Below are positions 6,003 to 13,754 of a stretch of 16,109 bases of DNA, piece after piece (position 1 is the stretch's first letter; every line of letters starts with the position of its first letter). The notes below the pieces were generated by a model. That model made no database searches. It was not told the DNA's origin and saw only the letters and a program-made list of their open reading frames with translations. The stretch lies in assembly GCA_946061495.1 (NCBI GenBank), contig CAMGSV010000034.1, positions 1 through 16,109 of the forward strand, written 5' to 3'. Origin of the DNA: an uncultured Spirochaetales bacterium. Lineage in GTDB: Bacteria; Spirochaetota; Spirochaetia; Treponematales; Treponemataceae. The position numbers were made by a program, and so were the translations under genes.

Positions 6003-6665
6003 CTGTCTCAGTTTTTCTCGGTCTAGGATTTTTAGACCGCCTCGGGAGGTTTCCACAATGCCCTCTGCTGCAAAGTATTTGACCATTCTGGATACAACCT
6101 CCCGGGCAGAGCCCATGTAGCGGGCAATCTGTTCGTGGGTCATTTTAATTGAATTGTTGCCTGTTTTTGCAACTTCGTCCCATAAGAATATTGCTAGACG
6201 TTTGTCAAAGCTCATAAACAGAATCTGCTGCATCACCCACATGACATCGGAAAATCGGGCGACGGCAGTTTCCAGTGCGAAGTTCTTCATGGCAATATTT
6301 CTATCAGCCATGTCTGCAAAGACTCCACCAGCAATGAGATAGCATTGGCTGTCCTCCTCTGCATCGATGGCTACGTCGAAGGTGATGGAATCCAGCACGC
6401 AGGAGGCGGAGAGCATGCAGATATCTTTGGGGAAGAGGCGATAGAGGGTGATTTCCCGCCCTTGCTCAGGTTGCAGGTAGACTCTCAGGCAGCCTGAAGT
6501 GACAACAATGGCTCCGGTGCAATCGTTTCCGTCGTGGATGAGGGTACCTTTGGAGTAACTTTGAATGCTGGTGCTTTGGCACAAGAGTTCTTGGTCTTTG
6601 GGGGGTAAATCCTTCCAGAAGGGGAAAAAACTGCTGAATTGATTTTGGCAGTCTTGCTGCTGCAT
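5991..6665 (-). CDS. Crp/Fnr-family transcriptional regulator
   Basis: A 224-residue protein with an N-terminal cyclic-nucleotide-binding-type beta-roll (about 20-120), a dimerisation helix (about 125-160) and a C-terminal winged helix-turn-helix in which MTHEQIARYMGSAREVVSRMVKYF (split here as helices about 175-198) is the DNA-reading part. It is cysteine-rich (C6, C29, C49, C59, C83, C89, C108), but the N-terminal four-cysteine spacing of Fnr is not there, so the ligand or redox signal is unknown. The start at 6665 is chosen because AAGGAG lies 7 bp upstream; an in-frame ATG at 6713 has no ribosome binding site and would fall inside the promoter. The gene is divergent from the CoA-disulfide reductase-like gene and convergent with thioredoxin. 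It is therefore a good candidate for controlling the reductase and perhaps the ferredoxin operon. Confidence 0.9.
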   Translation of the reverse strand: MQQQDCQNQFSSFFPFWKDLPPKDQELLCQSTSIQSYSKGTLIHDGNDCTGAIVVTSGCLRVYLQPEQGREITLYRLFPKDICMLSASCVLDSITFDVAIDAEEDSQCYLIAGGVFADMADRNIAMKNFALETAVARFSDVMWVMQQILFMSFDKRLAIFLWDEVAKTGNNSIKMTHEQIARYMGSAREVVSRMVKYFAAEGIVETSRGGLKILDREKLRQLAL

Positions 6666-6690
6666 AAATGGCTCCTTGAAATGGGGGCTA

Positions 6691-6718
6691 AAAATAAGGC
6701 CCACGGGCTTCATATCAA
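6691..6718 (-). promoter_or_regulatory. Candidate sigma-70-type promoter and operator of the Crp/Fnr gene
   Basis: On the minus strand TTGATA (6713-6718) and TATTTT (6691-6696) are separated by 16 bp, about 25 bp before the chosen start codon. The spacer holds an imperfect inverted repeat, AAGCCCG-T-GGGCCTT (6696-6710, five of seven pairs match). That is a plausible autoregulatory site also able to affect the divergent gene. Spacing and sequence are seen; function is inferred. Confidence 0.45.
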
Positions 6719-6730
6719 AGGTGGAAAATT

Positions 6731-8392
6731 ATGAAAACTATTGTTGTAGGTGGCGTAGCAGGTGGAGCTTCCGCCGCTGCCCGTTTGAGAAGGCTTGATG
6801 AAAAAGCCGAAATCATTCTTCTGGAACGAGGAGGCTTCATCTCCTTTGCAAACTGCGGACTCCCTTATTATATCGGAGGGAGGATTGTGGAGCAAGAGGC
6901 ATTGACCCTCCAGACTCCAGAAAGCTTTAAAGCCCGCTTTAATGTAGATGTTCGCATTATGAGCGAGGCGGTGGCCATTGACCGTGAGAAAAAACTGGTG
7001 GCAATCAAAAACCACGCTACAGGAGAAGAGTACCAAGAGTCCTATGACAGGTTGATTCTTTCCCCAGGGGCAGAGCCTCTGCGGCCTCCCGTAGGTGGAG
7101 AAGGCTCTGCCCGTGTTTTTACCCTGCGAAACATTCCTGACACCCTAAAAATCAAGAGCTTTATTGCGGCCAATAAACCAAAAACTGCTGTTGTAATGGG
7201 TGGTGGCTACATCGGCGTTGAGATGGCAGAAAATCTGCGGGAGGCAGGCTTGGAGGTAACCATCGTTGAGATGGCCGACCATTTGATTGCCCCCTTGGAC
7301 TATGACATGGCCTGTGTATTGCAGCAGTACATGAGGATGGGTGGTATAAAGCTCCTTCTGAAAAACGGGGTAAAGCAGATTACTGACACAGGCTCCGGTC
7401 TTCACGTGGAGTTGACGGAGGGAGCTGTTGACTGCGACCTGCTGATTCTTTCCGTGGGAGTGCGTCCCGAAAGTGGCCTCGCCGTTGCCTCTGGCTTGGA
7501 GGTAAACCAGCGGGGAGCCATCGTTACCGACAATAAAATGGCTACTGCCGACAATGATATTTATGCTGTGGGTGACGCGGTGGAAGTGGTGGACTTTGTT
7601 ACTGGCTCCCCGGCCTTTATCCCCCTTGCAGGACCTGCCAACAGACAGGGACGCATTGCGGCGGATAATATCGCAGGGCTTGGCAGCAGCTACAGCGGAA
7701 CCCAGGGGACTGCTGTACTGAAGGTCTTTGAGATGACCGTGGCCACTACTGGTTTGAATGAGGTTGCAGCCCAGAGAGCTGGCATCGACTATGACAAGAC
7801 CTACGGTTTTCCTGCCAGCCATGCCAGTTACTATCCCGGTGCCACCAATATGGGGATGAAAATCCTGTGGGACAAAAAGACACACCGGTTGATTGGAGCT
7901 CAGATTGTGGGCTTTGACGGGGTTGACAAGCGCATGGACGTGCTGGCCACCGCCATCCGTTTTGGTGCCAAGGTGACTGACCTGGTGGGACTGGAGCTGT
8001 GCTATGCCCCGCCCTTTGGCAGTGCAAAGGACCCGGTGAACCTGCTGGGCTTTGTGGCGGAAAACGTCATCACCGGCAAGGTGAAGCAGTTCTTCTGGCA
8101 TGATGTTCCCAATCTTCCCACCGACGGTTCTGTTACCCTGCTGGATACCCGCACAAAGGATGAGGTGGCGGAAATGGGGGCAATTCCTGGTTTTGTAAAC
8201 ATTCCGGTGGACGAGCTGCGGCAGAATCTGGACAGTCTGCCCAAGGACAAGCCGGTGTATGTCCACTGTCTCAGCGGGCAGAGAAGCTACATCGCCTGTC
8301 GCATCCTGACCGGCAATGGCTATGACTGCTACAATTTGGCTGGGGGCTTCAAGCTGTACCAGGCAATCAAGGCAAATGAGGGGACAACCTAA
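6731..8392 (+). CDS. CoA-disulfide reductase/rhodanese fusion (flavoprotein)
   Basis: A 553-residue protein. The N-terminal two-dinucleotide-fold flavoprotein domain has the FAD motif GGVAGGASAAARLRRL (7-22), the single active cysteine in SFANCGLPYY (C42), the NAD(P)H motif GGGYIGVE (157-164) and the second FAD motif YAVGDAVEV (about 281-289). A C-terminal rhodanese domain (about 460-553) carries its active-site loop HCLSGQRS (C513). This is the CoADR-Rhd architecture: the cysteine forms a mixed disulfide or persulfide with CoA, so the enzyme reduces CoA disulfide, CoA/protein persulfide or related sulfane sulfur with NAD(P)H, with sulfur passed to the rhodanese domain. It may also act as an NADH oxidase. 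The start is preceded by AGGTGG. It is monocistronic, ends at a strong terminator, and is divergent from a Crp/Fnr regulator. Substrate choice cannot be decided from sequence. Confidence 0.92.
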   Translation: MKTIVVGGVAGGASAAARLRRLDEKAEIILLERGGFISFANCGLPYYIGGRIVEQEALTLQTPESFKARFNVDVRIMSEAVAIDREKKLVAIKNHATGEEYQESYDRLILSPGAEPLRPPVGGEGSARVFTLRNIPDTLKIKSFIAANKPKTAVVMGGGYIGVEMAENLREAGLEVTIVEMADHLIAPLDYDMACVLQQYMRMGGIKLLLKNGVKQITDTGSGLHVELTEGAVDCDLLILSVGVRPESGLAVASGLEVNQRGAIVTDNKMATADNDIYAVGDAVEVVDFVTGSPAFIPLAGPANRQGRIAADNIAGLGSSYSGTQGTAVLKVFEMTVATTGLNEVAAQRAGIDYDKTYGFPASHASYYPGATNMGMKILWDKKTHRLIGAQIVGFDGVDKRMDVLATAIRFGAKVTDLVGLELCYAPPFGSAKDPVNLLGFVAENVITGKVKQFFWHDVPNLPTDGSVTLLDTRTKDEVAEMGAIPGFVNIPVDELRQNLDSLPKDKPVYVHCLSGQRSYIACRILTGNGYDCYNLAGGFKLYQAIKANEGTT

Positions 8393-8405
8393 TTAGAAAA
8401 GAAGG

Positions 8406-8441
8406 AAAAGCTGGTGGAACTTGTCTTCACCAGCTTTTTTT
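8406..8441. terminator. Intrinsic terminator, probably bidirectional
   Basis: AAAAGCTGGTG (8406-8416) pairs with CACCAGCTTTT (8428-8438) around an 11-nt loop and is followed by a run of T to 8441. It lies 14 bp after the stop of the CoA-disulfide reductase-like gene. In the minus direction the same stem runs into TTTTCCTTCTTTT, so it can also end transcription of the truncated copper ATPase gene. Confidence 0.9.
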
Positions 8442-8457
8442 GCAGGGATATGAGGAG

Positions 8458-9162
8458 TTATGGAGATAGAAACGGGGAAATGTCACCTCGCTCCTCCATG
8501 TATTTTCCTGTCATCACAAAGGTCAGAACCATGGTGGCAGACTCATAGTACAGGTGGTGCAGCTGGTGGGGATGGTCGCCTACCAAGAAGGTGAGGACAA
8601 GGCTGTACACAAAGGACACAAGACTGCCCAGTGCCACCAGGGAATTCATGTTGGGATTGCCGTGGAGGAGGGCGGAAAGACCATTTGTATAGAAGAATCT
8701 TCCGTAAAACAGCACTGGAATTGCCAGAAGCAGCTGCAGCAGGGCAAAGTTGATGGGATGGATGCCGCTTTTCATCAGGTCTGGCAGGGGAGTGGGCAGC
8801 ATGGAGCCCATGGACACGTACATCAGGGCCAGGGTAAAAATCCATGCTCCGATGAGGCGATGCTTTTTTTCTTGGAGCTCCCTGTCTTGGACATCAGAGG
8901 CTGGCGTCCTCTCTTGTGCGGAGGGGGTGGTTTTTGCTTCCTGGGGTTTGAAGGGTGCACAGCCGAACCCCGCCCGCTCCACCTTTGCCACAATCAGCTC
9001 AGGGGTCACCTTGTCCGGATTGTAGCTGATGGTCATCTTTCCGGTGGCCAGGTTCACACTGCTGGACTCCCCGCCCGCTATCTTTCTGGTCACCCGCTCC
9101 ACTGCACTGCTGCAGGCGGCACAGCTCATGCCGGTGATGGTGTAGGTCTCTTCCGTGGTCAT
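8458..9162 (-). pseudogene. Truncated copper-transporting P-type ATPase (CopA N-terminal remnant)
   Basis: The 234-residue frame starts at an ATG with GGAGGG upstream. It contains one heavy-metal-associated domain with GMSCAAC (C14, C17; about 6-70), a Pro/Thr/Gln linker (about 71-100), then four hydrophobic segments at about 102-120, 138-157, 172-194 and 206-220. NMNSLVALGS and GKYMEER are recognisable CopA sequence. Full CopA proteins run to about 750-800 residues. Here family-like sequence stops at YMEER (225), and nine unrelated residues (GDISPFLSP) precede the stop. The actuator domain, the CPC ion-binding helix, the DKTGT phosphorylation site and the ATP-binding domain are all missing, and none is found elsewhere in the window. 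It cannot pump ions. A copper-binding membrane-anchored product could still be made, because the promoter region is intact. A longer in-frame extension to 9441 is rejected as non-coding. Confidence 0.85.
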
Positions 9163-9183
9163 GTTCACCCTCCGACTTTTAGT

Positions 9184-9204
9184 ATATACCCCTATGGGAT
9201 ATAT
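9184..9204 (-). promoter_or_regulatory. CsoR-type copper operator upstream of the copA remnant
   Basis: A 21-bp inverted repeat of the form ATATA-n-CCC-nnn-GGG-n-TATAT lies 22 bp before the start codon. The TACCC...GGG core is characteristic of CsoR-family copper-sensing repressor sites. Minus-strand TATACT-like hexamers overlap it and could be the -10. No csoR gene is in the window. The symmetry is seen; the copper link combines known CsoR sites with the identity of the adjacent gene. Confidence 0.6.
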
Positions 9205-9558
9205 GGTCGAGTTGGGGGGAGATGAAGGGAATGGATGGTGTGTCACGGATAAAACAAGAGGGGGCACGGGCGTGCCAAGCCTCTGTGCCTGGTGGGCTTT
9301 GGGTGCACCGGCAGACATACCTATGTTATCGTACAAAAATCCTCTGTAGCAGTGCCCCAAAAAAAAACAAATTTTTTTCTTTTTTTCGTAACCTTCCTGT
9401 CCCCCGTTGGTTTGGTTTATAGATTGCAAGAGCAACAACAATCACCGCAGTTTCGACGGAAACATGCAGCCGCACACACTGCATTTTCTTGTTTTCTGCA
9501 TCCTCCTCTCCTTTTTTTGTTGGGGTCCGGTACGTTGTATCGGGCCCCTTTTTTTCTT
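9205..9558. other. Non-coding region between the copA remnant and the flagellar promoter
   Basis: Frames crossing this stretch (for example minus to 9441 and plus from 9407) are extensions of flanking genes with atypical composition. I see no gene. It contains a perfect short palindrome GGCACG-GG-CGTGCC (9263-9276), an A9 run and long T runs around 9360-9387, and a T8 run near 9549-9556. These may be remnants of promoters or terminators. Confidence 0.5.
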
Positions 9559-9585
9559 TAAGATAATTCCCCCTGCTGCCGATAT
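9559..9585 (+). promoter_or_regulatory. Sigma-28 (FliA)-type promoter of the flgN-csrA operon
   Basis: TAAG (9559-9562), exactly 15 bp, then GCCGATAT (9578-9585). The flagellar sigma-28 consensus is TAAA-N15-GCCGATAA, so spacing is perfect and the -10 differs at one base. Transcription would start near 9592, giving a leader of about 30 nt before flgN, which also supports the flgN start at 9623. Confidence 0.7.
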
Positions 9586-9622
9586 ATTAGTGAAATATTA
9601 TGGATTCATGGAGGATGCCTGT

Positions 9623-10120
9623 ATGGACAAGAAGGCTGCGGCGGATTTGCTGGCCATCCTCACTGCCCAGAACCAGGTGCTGGACTCCATCATCGAGTTG
9701 CAGAAGCTGGTTCGCCAGGCGGTAACGGAAAAGAATTGGGTGGACTTGGAGACAAGCCTGTTCAAGCTCAACGAGCTGACGGACAGCTTCACCCAGATGG
9801 AGGCAAAGAGAGAGGAGCTTTGTTGCCAGATTTGTGGTGTCTCAGGTTCACAACAGGTGCCTGGTATGCATCAGGTGTCCACCATGCTTCCCGATGAGGT
9901 GCGTCCCATGGTGCGGGAGGTGCTCCATCAGGTGCGGCGGAAGTTGTCGGCCTCCAAGGTTGAGAACGATGCCCTCAACGATTACATACGGATTACAAAG
10001 GATTTTTTGCAGGAAGTGTTTGACTCTGTAATTCCGAAGAATCGCAATACAGTGTATTCCAGCTCCGGCTCTGTAGTGAAGCCGGTACCGGAAAACCTGC
10101 TGATCAACACCGTATTATAG
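9623..10120 (+). CDS. flgN: FlgN-like flagellar export chaperone
   Basis: A 165-residue, mostly helical protein (MDKKAAADLLAILTAQNQVL...) with the heptad-rich pattern and length of FlgN. FlgN binds the C-termini of the hook-filament junction proteins FlgK and FlgL in the cytoplasm and delivers them to the flagellar export gate. Sequence conservation in this family is poor, so the call rests on helical character, size and position directly before flgK. The start at 9623 is chosen because GGAGGA (9610-9615) precedes it at 8 bp. An ATG at 9608 lacks a site, and the long extension back to 9407 would run through the sigma-28 promoter. The C-terminus is Ser/Val/Pro-rich. flgK follows after 15 bp. 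Confidence 0.75.
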   Translation: MDKKAAADLLAILTAQNQVLDSIIELQKLVRQAVTEKNWVDLETSLFKLNELTDSFTQMEAKREELCCQICGVSGSQQVPGMHQVSTMLPDEVRPMVREVLHQVRRKLSASKVENDALNDYIRITKDFLQEVFDSVIPKNRNTVYSSSGSVVKPVPENLLINTVL

Positions 10121-10135
10121 TAAAAGGAGTATAGG

Positions 10136-12025
10136 ATGGCTTCTTCATTTGCAGGAATTGAGCTTGGTAAGCGCAGTCTCATGGCCCAGACCACTTCCAT
10201 CGAGACGGCTGGACACAACATCGCCAATGCGGACACGGAGGGGTATTCCCGCCAGCGGGTGCACCTCCGCCAGTTCGACCCCTTGTACCGCCCGGATCTG
10301 ACCCGTGCCGAGCGTCCCGGCCAGGTTGGCCAGGGTGTCTTTGTGGAGAGCATCAACCGGGTGCGGGACGAGATGCTGGAATCCCGCATCGTCTCCCAGA
10401 CGAATCAGGAGTCCTACTGGGCAACCCGTGAGAAATACTACGTCATGCTGGAGCAGATTTACAACGAGCCCCAGGATGTCTCCATCCGCTCCAATATGGA
10501 CAGCTTCTGGCAGTCCTGGCAGGAGTTGTCCCTGTATCCTGAGTCCCAGGCGGCCCGCCAGGCAATCGTCACCCGGGGTGAGTCTCTGGTGAATTCCATC
10601 CGCCAGCGGGAAAACAGTCTCTCCGGCGTCGGTGTGCTTTTGAACGGCGACATTGAGGCCACTGTCCAGCAGGTGAACAACTACACCACACAGATTGCGG
10701 AGCTGAACAAGGAGATTGTCCGTGTCCGCTCCATGGGCGACAACCCCAACGACCTGCTGGACCGCCGGGATCTGATGGTGGAAAAGCTTTCCTCTCTGGT
10801 GAACATCACCACCGACCAGCGTGACCCCGACGAGTTCATGGTCCACGTTGACGGACAGGTGCTGGTGCAGGGTGGGGTAGCCCGCCGCTTCGACACCATT
10901 TCCCCCACCGACAACAATACCTACAGCCAGGTGGTGTGGGCTGACACTGGCAACCTGGCCCAGATTTCCGGCGGCTCCCTGGGTGCCCTCATTGAGCTGC
11001 GGGATGTGGACGTGCGCAACGAGCTCCAGGAACTGAACACCATGACCATGAATTTCGCTGATTTGGTGAACGATGTACACCGCAACGCTGTGGGAGCCAA
11101 CAACACCACCGGTCTGGATTTCTTCGTGCAGCAGCCCTTTGTCACCAATGTGGCCGGTAACTTCGATAGCAACGGCGACGGCGTGGAGGACTCATCCTAC
11201 ATCTTCCGCCTCACCGGCACCCATGCCCTGAAGCCCCAGGACCAGCTGGGCCTTGAGGGAACCATCACCATCGCCGGCAAGAACGGTACCATCGACGTGC
11301 CCTACTATCCCACGGACACGGTGGAGTCTGTCATTGCCCGCATCAACGATTCCGACGGGGAGGTGAAGGCCTACCTCGACCGCAACAACCATCTGGTGCT
11401 GAAGGCCACCACCGCCCAGGATCCCGCCAATCCCGACTTTGTGATTCGTCACGTGGAGGATTCCGGCCACTTCTTGGCGGGCTACTCCGGCATCCTGGCG
11501 GGCTCCGGTCCCGATAATGCCTATGACTACGGCCAGCCCAACGCCGTTGACCTTTTGGCCGGTGCCGGCACTGCCAATGGAGCCCAGTATGCGGTATCGC
11601 CAGTGTACAATCCCTCCGCCTACATTGCCGTGAACCCCGCCATTGCCAGCGACGTGCTGTCGGTGGCTTCCTCCTTCCCCGCTGGCTCCGGCTACGGTGA
11701 GAGCGGAGACAGCAGCGCCGCCACGGAGATTGCCTCCATCCGCAACTCCCAGGTGATGATTGGCCGCTACCGTACCCTGGACGACTATTTCGCCGAGTCC
11801 GTTACCAACGTGGGACTGAAGGGTGAGCAGGCCGAGATCAACCTTTTGAGCCAGCAGACTGTGATGGCGGATCTGCGGACCCTGAGGGACTCCATCTCCG
11901 GCGTCAATATCGACGAGGAGCTGGCCAACATCATCAAGTTCCAGCACGGCTACAATGCCTCCGCCCGCTTCATCACGGTGATTGATGAGCTGCTGGATAC
12001 CGTAATCAACAGACTTGGAGTATAA
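10136..12025 (+). CDS. flgK: Flagellar hook-associated protein 1 (hook-filament junction)
   Basis: A 629-residue FlgK. The N-terminus has the rod/hook-family signature SIETAGHNIANADTEGYSRQ (21-40) and the C-terminus the matching helix ELANIIKFQHGYNASARFIT, which together make the D0 coiled coil. The large middle region (about 100-560) is the variable outer part. It includes NPNDLLDRRDLMVEKLSSLV, typical of FlgK. Exported through the flagellar type III apparatus without a cleaved signal, it forms the first junction ring between hook and filament; in spirochaetes these filaments are periplasmic. The start follows AAAGGAGTATAGG. It is the second gene of the operon, with flgL 28 bp downstream. 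Confidence 0.96.
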   Translation: MASSFAGIELGKRSLMAQTTSIETAGHNIANADTEGYSRQRVHLRQFDPLYRPDLTRAERPGQVGQGVFVESINRVRDEMLESRIVSQTNQESYWATREKYYVMLEQIYNEPQDVSIRSNMDSFWQSWQELSLYPESQAARQAIVTRGESLVNSIRQRENSLSGVGVLLNGDIEATVQQVNNYTTQIAELNKEIVRVRSMGDNPNDLLDRRDLMVEKLSSLVNITTDQRDPDEFMVHVDGQVLVQGGVARRFDTISPTDNNTYSQVVWADTGNLAQISGGSLGALIELRDVDVRNELQELNTMTMNFADLVNDVHRNAVGANNTTGLDFFVQQPFVTNVAGNFDSNGDGVEDSSYIFRLTGTHALKPQDQLGLEGTITIAGKNGTIDVPYYPTDTVESVIARINDSDGEVKAYLDRNNHLVLKATTAQDPANPDFVIRHVEDSGHFLAGYSGILAGSGPDNAYDYGQPNAVDLLAGAGTANGAQYAVSPVYNPSAYIAVNPAIASDVLSVASSFPAGSGYGESGDSSAATEIASIRNSQVMIGRYRTLDDYFAESVTNVGLKGEQAEINLLSQQTVMADLRTLRDSISGVNIDEELANIIKFQHGYNASARFITVIDELLDTVINRLGV

Positions 12026-12053
12026 TCGGGGCCTGCCCCAAAGGAAGTAAGCG

Positions 12054-13298
12054 ATGACAAGAGTTAGTACTGGAATGATGAACAATGACCTGCAGGGCAG
12101 CCTGCGTCTGCAGGAATCCCGCCTGTCTCGGGCAAACAACCAGCTCAGCAGCCAGCAGCGGATCCAGTCCCTGCGGGATGATCCGTTGGCCGCCGGCCAT
12201 CTGGTCCGCTACCAGTCCTACCTGGGGCGGGTTCAGACCTTTGAGAAGAACGCCCAGGTGCTCACTGACCGTCTGGCCCTCACCGAAGGCTACATGGACC
12301 AGTCTCTGGAAATCATGCACCGCATCCGTGAGCTGGCCATCACCGGTGCCAACGGCACCTACACCCCAGAGGACATGCAGAATATGGCCGTCGAGGTGGA
12401 CGAGCTGCTGAAGGAGCTGGTTCAGAACGCCAACGCCACTGGACCCGATGGCAACTCCCTCTTTGCCGGCACCCGGACAAACCGCACTGCCTTTGACATC
12501 GAGATGGCCACCGTCGCTGGTGCCTCTGAGCCGAAGATTGCCGCCGTTCGCTACAACGGCAACGTGGCGGGCAACAAGGTGGAGGTGGACGAGAACGCCT
12601 ACCTGGAGACCTTCTCCGCCGGCAACCGGGTGTTCTGGTCCCAGCCCCAGGAGCTCTATTCCAGCCGGGATGCCTCCGCCTTCCGTGTGCCTGCTGACGG
12701 CGTGATTTCCGTGGACGGCCATGAGATTCGTCTCAATGCTGGCGACAACGTGTATGCAATTGTCGCCAAGATCAACGACTCTGGTGCCGCCGTCAAGGCT
12801 TCCATCGATCCTGTCACCTTCGGTCTGAACCTCCAGACCACCGACTCCCGCCAGCTGTGGCTCCAGGACCTGTCCGGCACCGTGCTGAACGACCTGGGCC
12901 TCATCAAGGATGCCAGCCAGCAGCCTCCCTACAACCTGGGGGACAGTGTCCGTGTTTCCGGCGGCTCCCTTTTTGACAGCGTCATCGCCCTGCGGGATGC
13001 CCTGCTGACCGGCGACCAGGAGGCCATCGGTGGCCGTGTGCTGGGTGGCATCGACGGTTCCGTCAGCAACCTGGTGGCTCGCATCGCCCAGTCTGGCTCC
13101 GAGTACGAGCGGGCTATGCAGAATGTGTCGCGTAACTCTCTGACTGCCTTGAATGTTACTTCTATGATCAGCCGCGAGGGTGACTTGGACTTCACCAAGG
13201 CGGTCACCGACATGAAGATGATGGAGTATGTCCAGCAGGCGACCTTGAGCAACGCAGCCAAGCTGTATTCAAGCACCTTGTTGAACTATCTCAGATAG
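12054..13298 (+). CDS. flgL: Flagellar hook-associated protein 3 (hook-filament junction)
   Basis: A 414-residue FlgL. The N-terminus MTRVSTGMMNNDLQGSLRLQ and LSSQQRIQSLRDDPLAAGHL are typical of the flagellin/FlgL D0-D1 helices, and the C-terminus (DFTKAVTDMKMMEYVQQATL...SSTLLNYL) supplies the partner helix. The middle (about 140-300) is the exposed part. It forms the second junction ring onto which flagellin subunits polymerise, and is an export client of FlgN together with FlgK. AGGAAG lies upstream of the ATG. The length is above the enterobacterial form (about 317) but in the range I expect for spirochaetes. fliW begins 9 bp after the stop. Confidence 0.95.
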   Translation: MTRVSTGMMNNDLQGSLRLQESRLSRANNQLSSQQRIQSLRDDPLAAGHLVRYQSYLGRVQTFEKNAQVLTDRLALTEGYMDQSLEIMHRIRELAITGANGTYTPEDMQNMAVEVDELLKELVQNANATGPDGNSLFAGTRTNRTAFDIEMATVAGASEPKIAAVRYNGNVAGNKVEVDENAYLETFSAGNRVFWSQPQELYSSRDASAFRVPADGVISVDGHEIRLNAGDNVYAIVAKINDSGAAVKASIDPVTFGLNLQTTDSRQLWLQDLSGTVLNDLGLIKDASQQPPYNLGDSVRVSGGSLFDSVIALRDALLTGDQEAIGGRVLGGIDGSVSNLVARIAQSGSEYERAMQNVSRNSLTALNVTSMISREGDLDFTKAVTDMKMMEYVQQATLSNAAKLYSSTLLNYLR

Positions 13299-13307
13299 GA
13301 AGGGTAG

Positions 13308-13754
13308 ATGCAGGTAGAGACAAAGGCCAAGGGCTTGATTACAGTGGATGAGAAGCAGCGCCTCAGCTTTCCGGAGGGATTGTTCGGATTCGAGCAGTTC
13401 ACAGACTATGTGCTGTTCGAGTCCGAGTACGAGCCCTTCCTGTGGCTTCAGTCCACGGAGAAGAAGGCCCTGGCCTTTCTTGTTGTGGATCCCTTCCTGA
13501 TTTGTGGGGACTATGAGTTGGATGTGGATGACAAGGTGCTATCCAAGATTGACGTGTCATCCCCCGCCGATGTCTTTGTTCTGGCCATCCTGACGGTTCC
13601 TGCGGAGGGAAATCCCATCACCATGAACCTGCAGGGGCCCATCATCGTGAACAAGCAGAACAACAAGTGCCTCCAGGTGGTGATTTCTGACCCCAAGTGG
13701 GGGATCAAGCACGACCTCTTGGCCGAGATGAAGAAGCGGGGGAATCTATGCTGA
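13308..13754 (+). CDS. fliW: Flagellar assembly factor / CsrA antagonist
   Basis: A 148-residue FliW with the family landmarks FPEGLFGFE (21-29), LQSTEKKALAFLVVDP (47-62) and LTVPAEGNPITMNLQGPIIVN (95-115). FliW binds flagellin and, when free, binds CsrA to relieve translational repression of flagellin; it couples filament assembly to flagellin synthesis. The start follows AGGAAGGG. The end overlaps csrA by 7 bp, so the antagonist and its target are translated from the same stretch of mRNA. The gene order flgL-fliW-csrA is the conserved one in spirochaetes and many Gram-positives. Confidence 0.95.
   Translation: MQVETKAKGLITVDEKQRLSFPEGLFGFEQFTDYVLFESEYEPFLWLQSTEKKALAFLVVDPFLICGDYELDVDDKVLSKIDVSSPADVFVLAILTVPAEGNPITMNLQGPIIVNKQNNKCLQVVISDPKWGIKHDLLAEMKKRGNLC

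Noticed and set aside
7145..8266. Long minus-strand frame (373 codons) opposite the CoA-disulfide reductase gene
   Set aside because: Antisense shadow of a strongly conserved flavoprotein gene; the translated product has no recognisable motif.
9163..9441. N-terminal extension of the copA remnant
   Set aside because: It would cross the CsoR-like operator and a T-rich tract; the ATG at 9162 has a good ribosome binding site and the usual CopA N-terminus.
9407..9622. N-terminal extension of flgN
   Set aside because: It runs through the sigma-28 promoter and looks like random hydrophobic sequence; the start at 9623 has GGAGGA at proper spacing.
10145..12722. Several long minus-strand frames opposite flgK and flgL
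   Set aside because: GC-rich coding DNA commonly leaves the complementary frame open; flgK and flgL are unambiguous on the plus strand.
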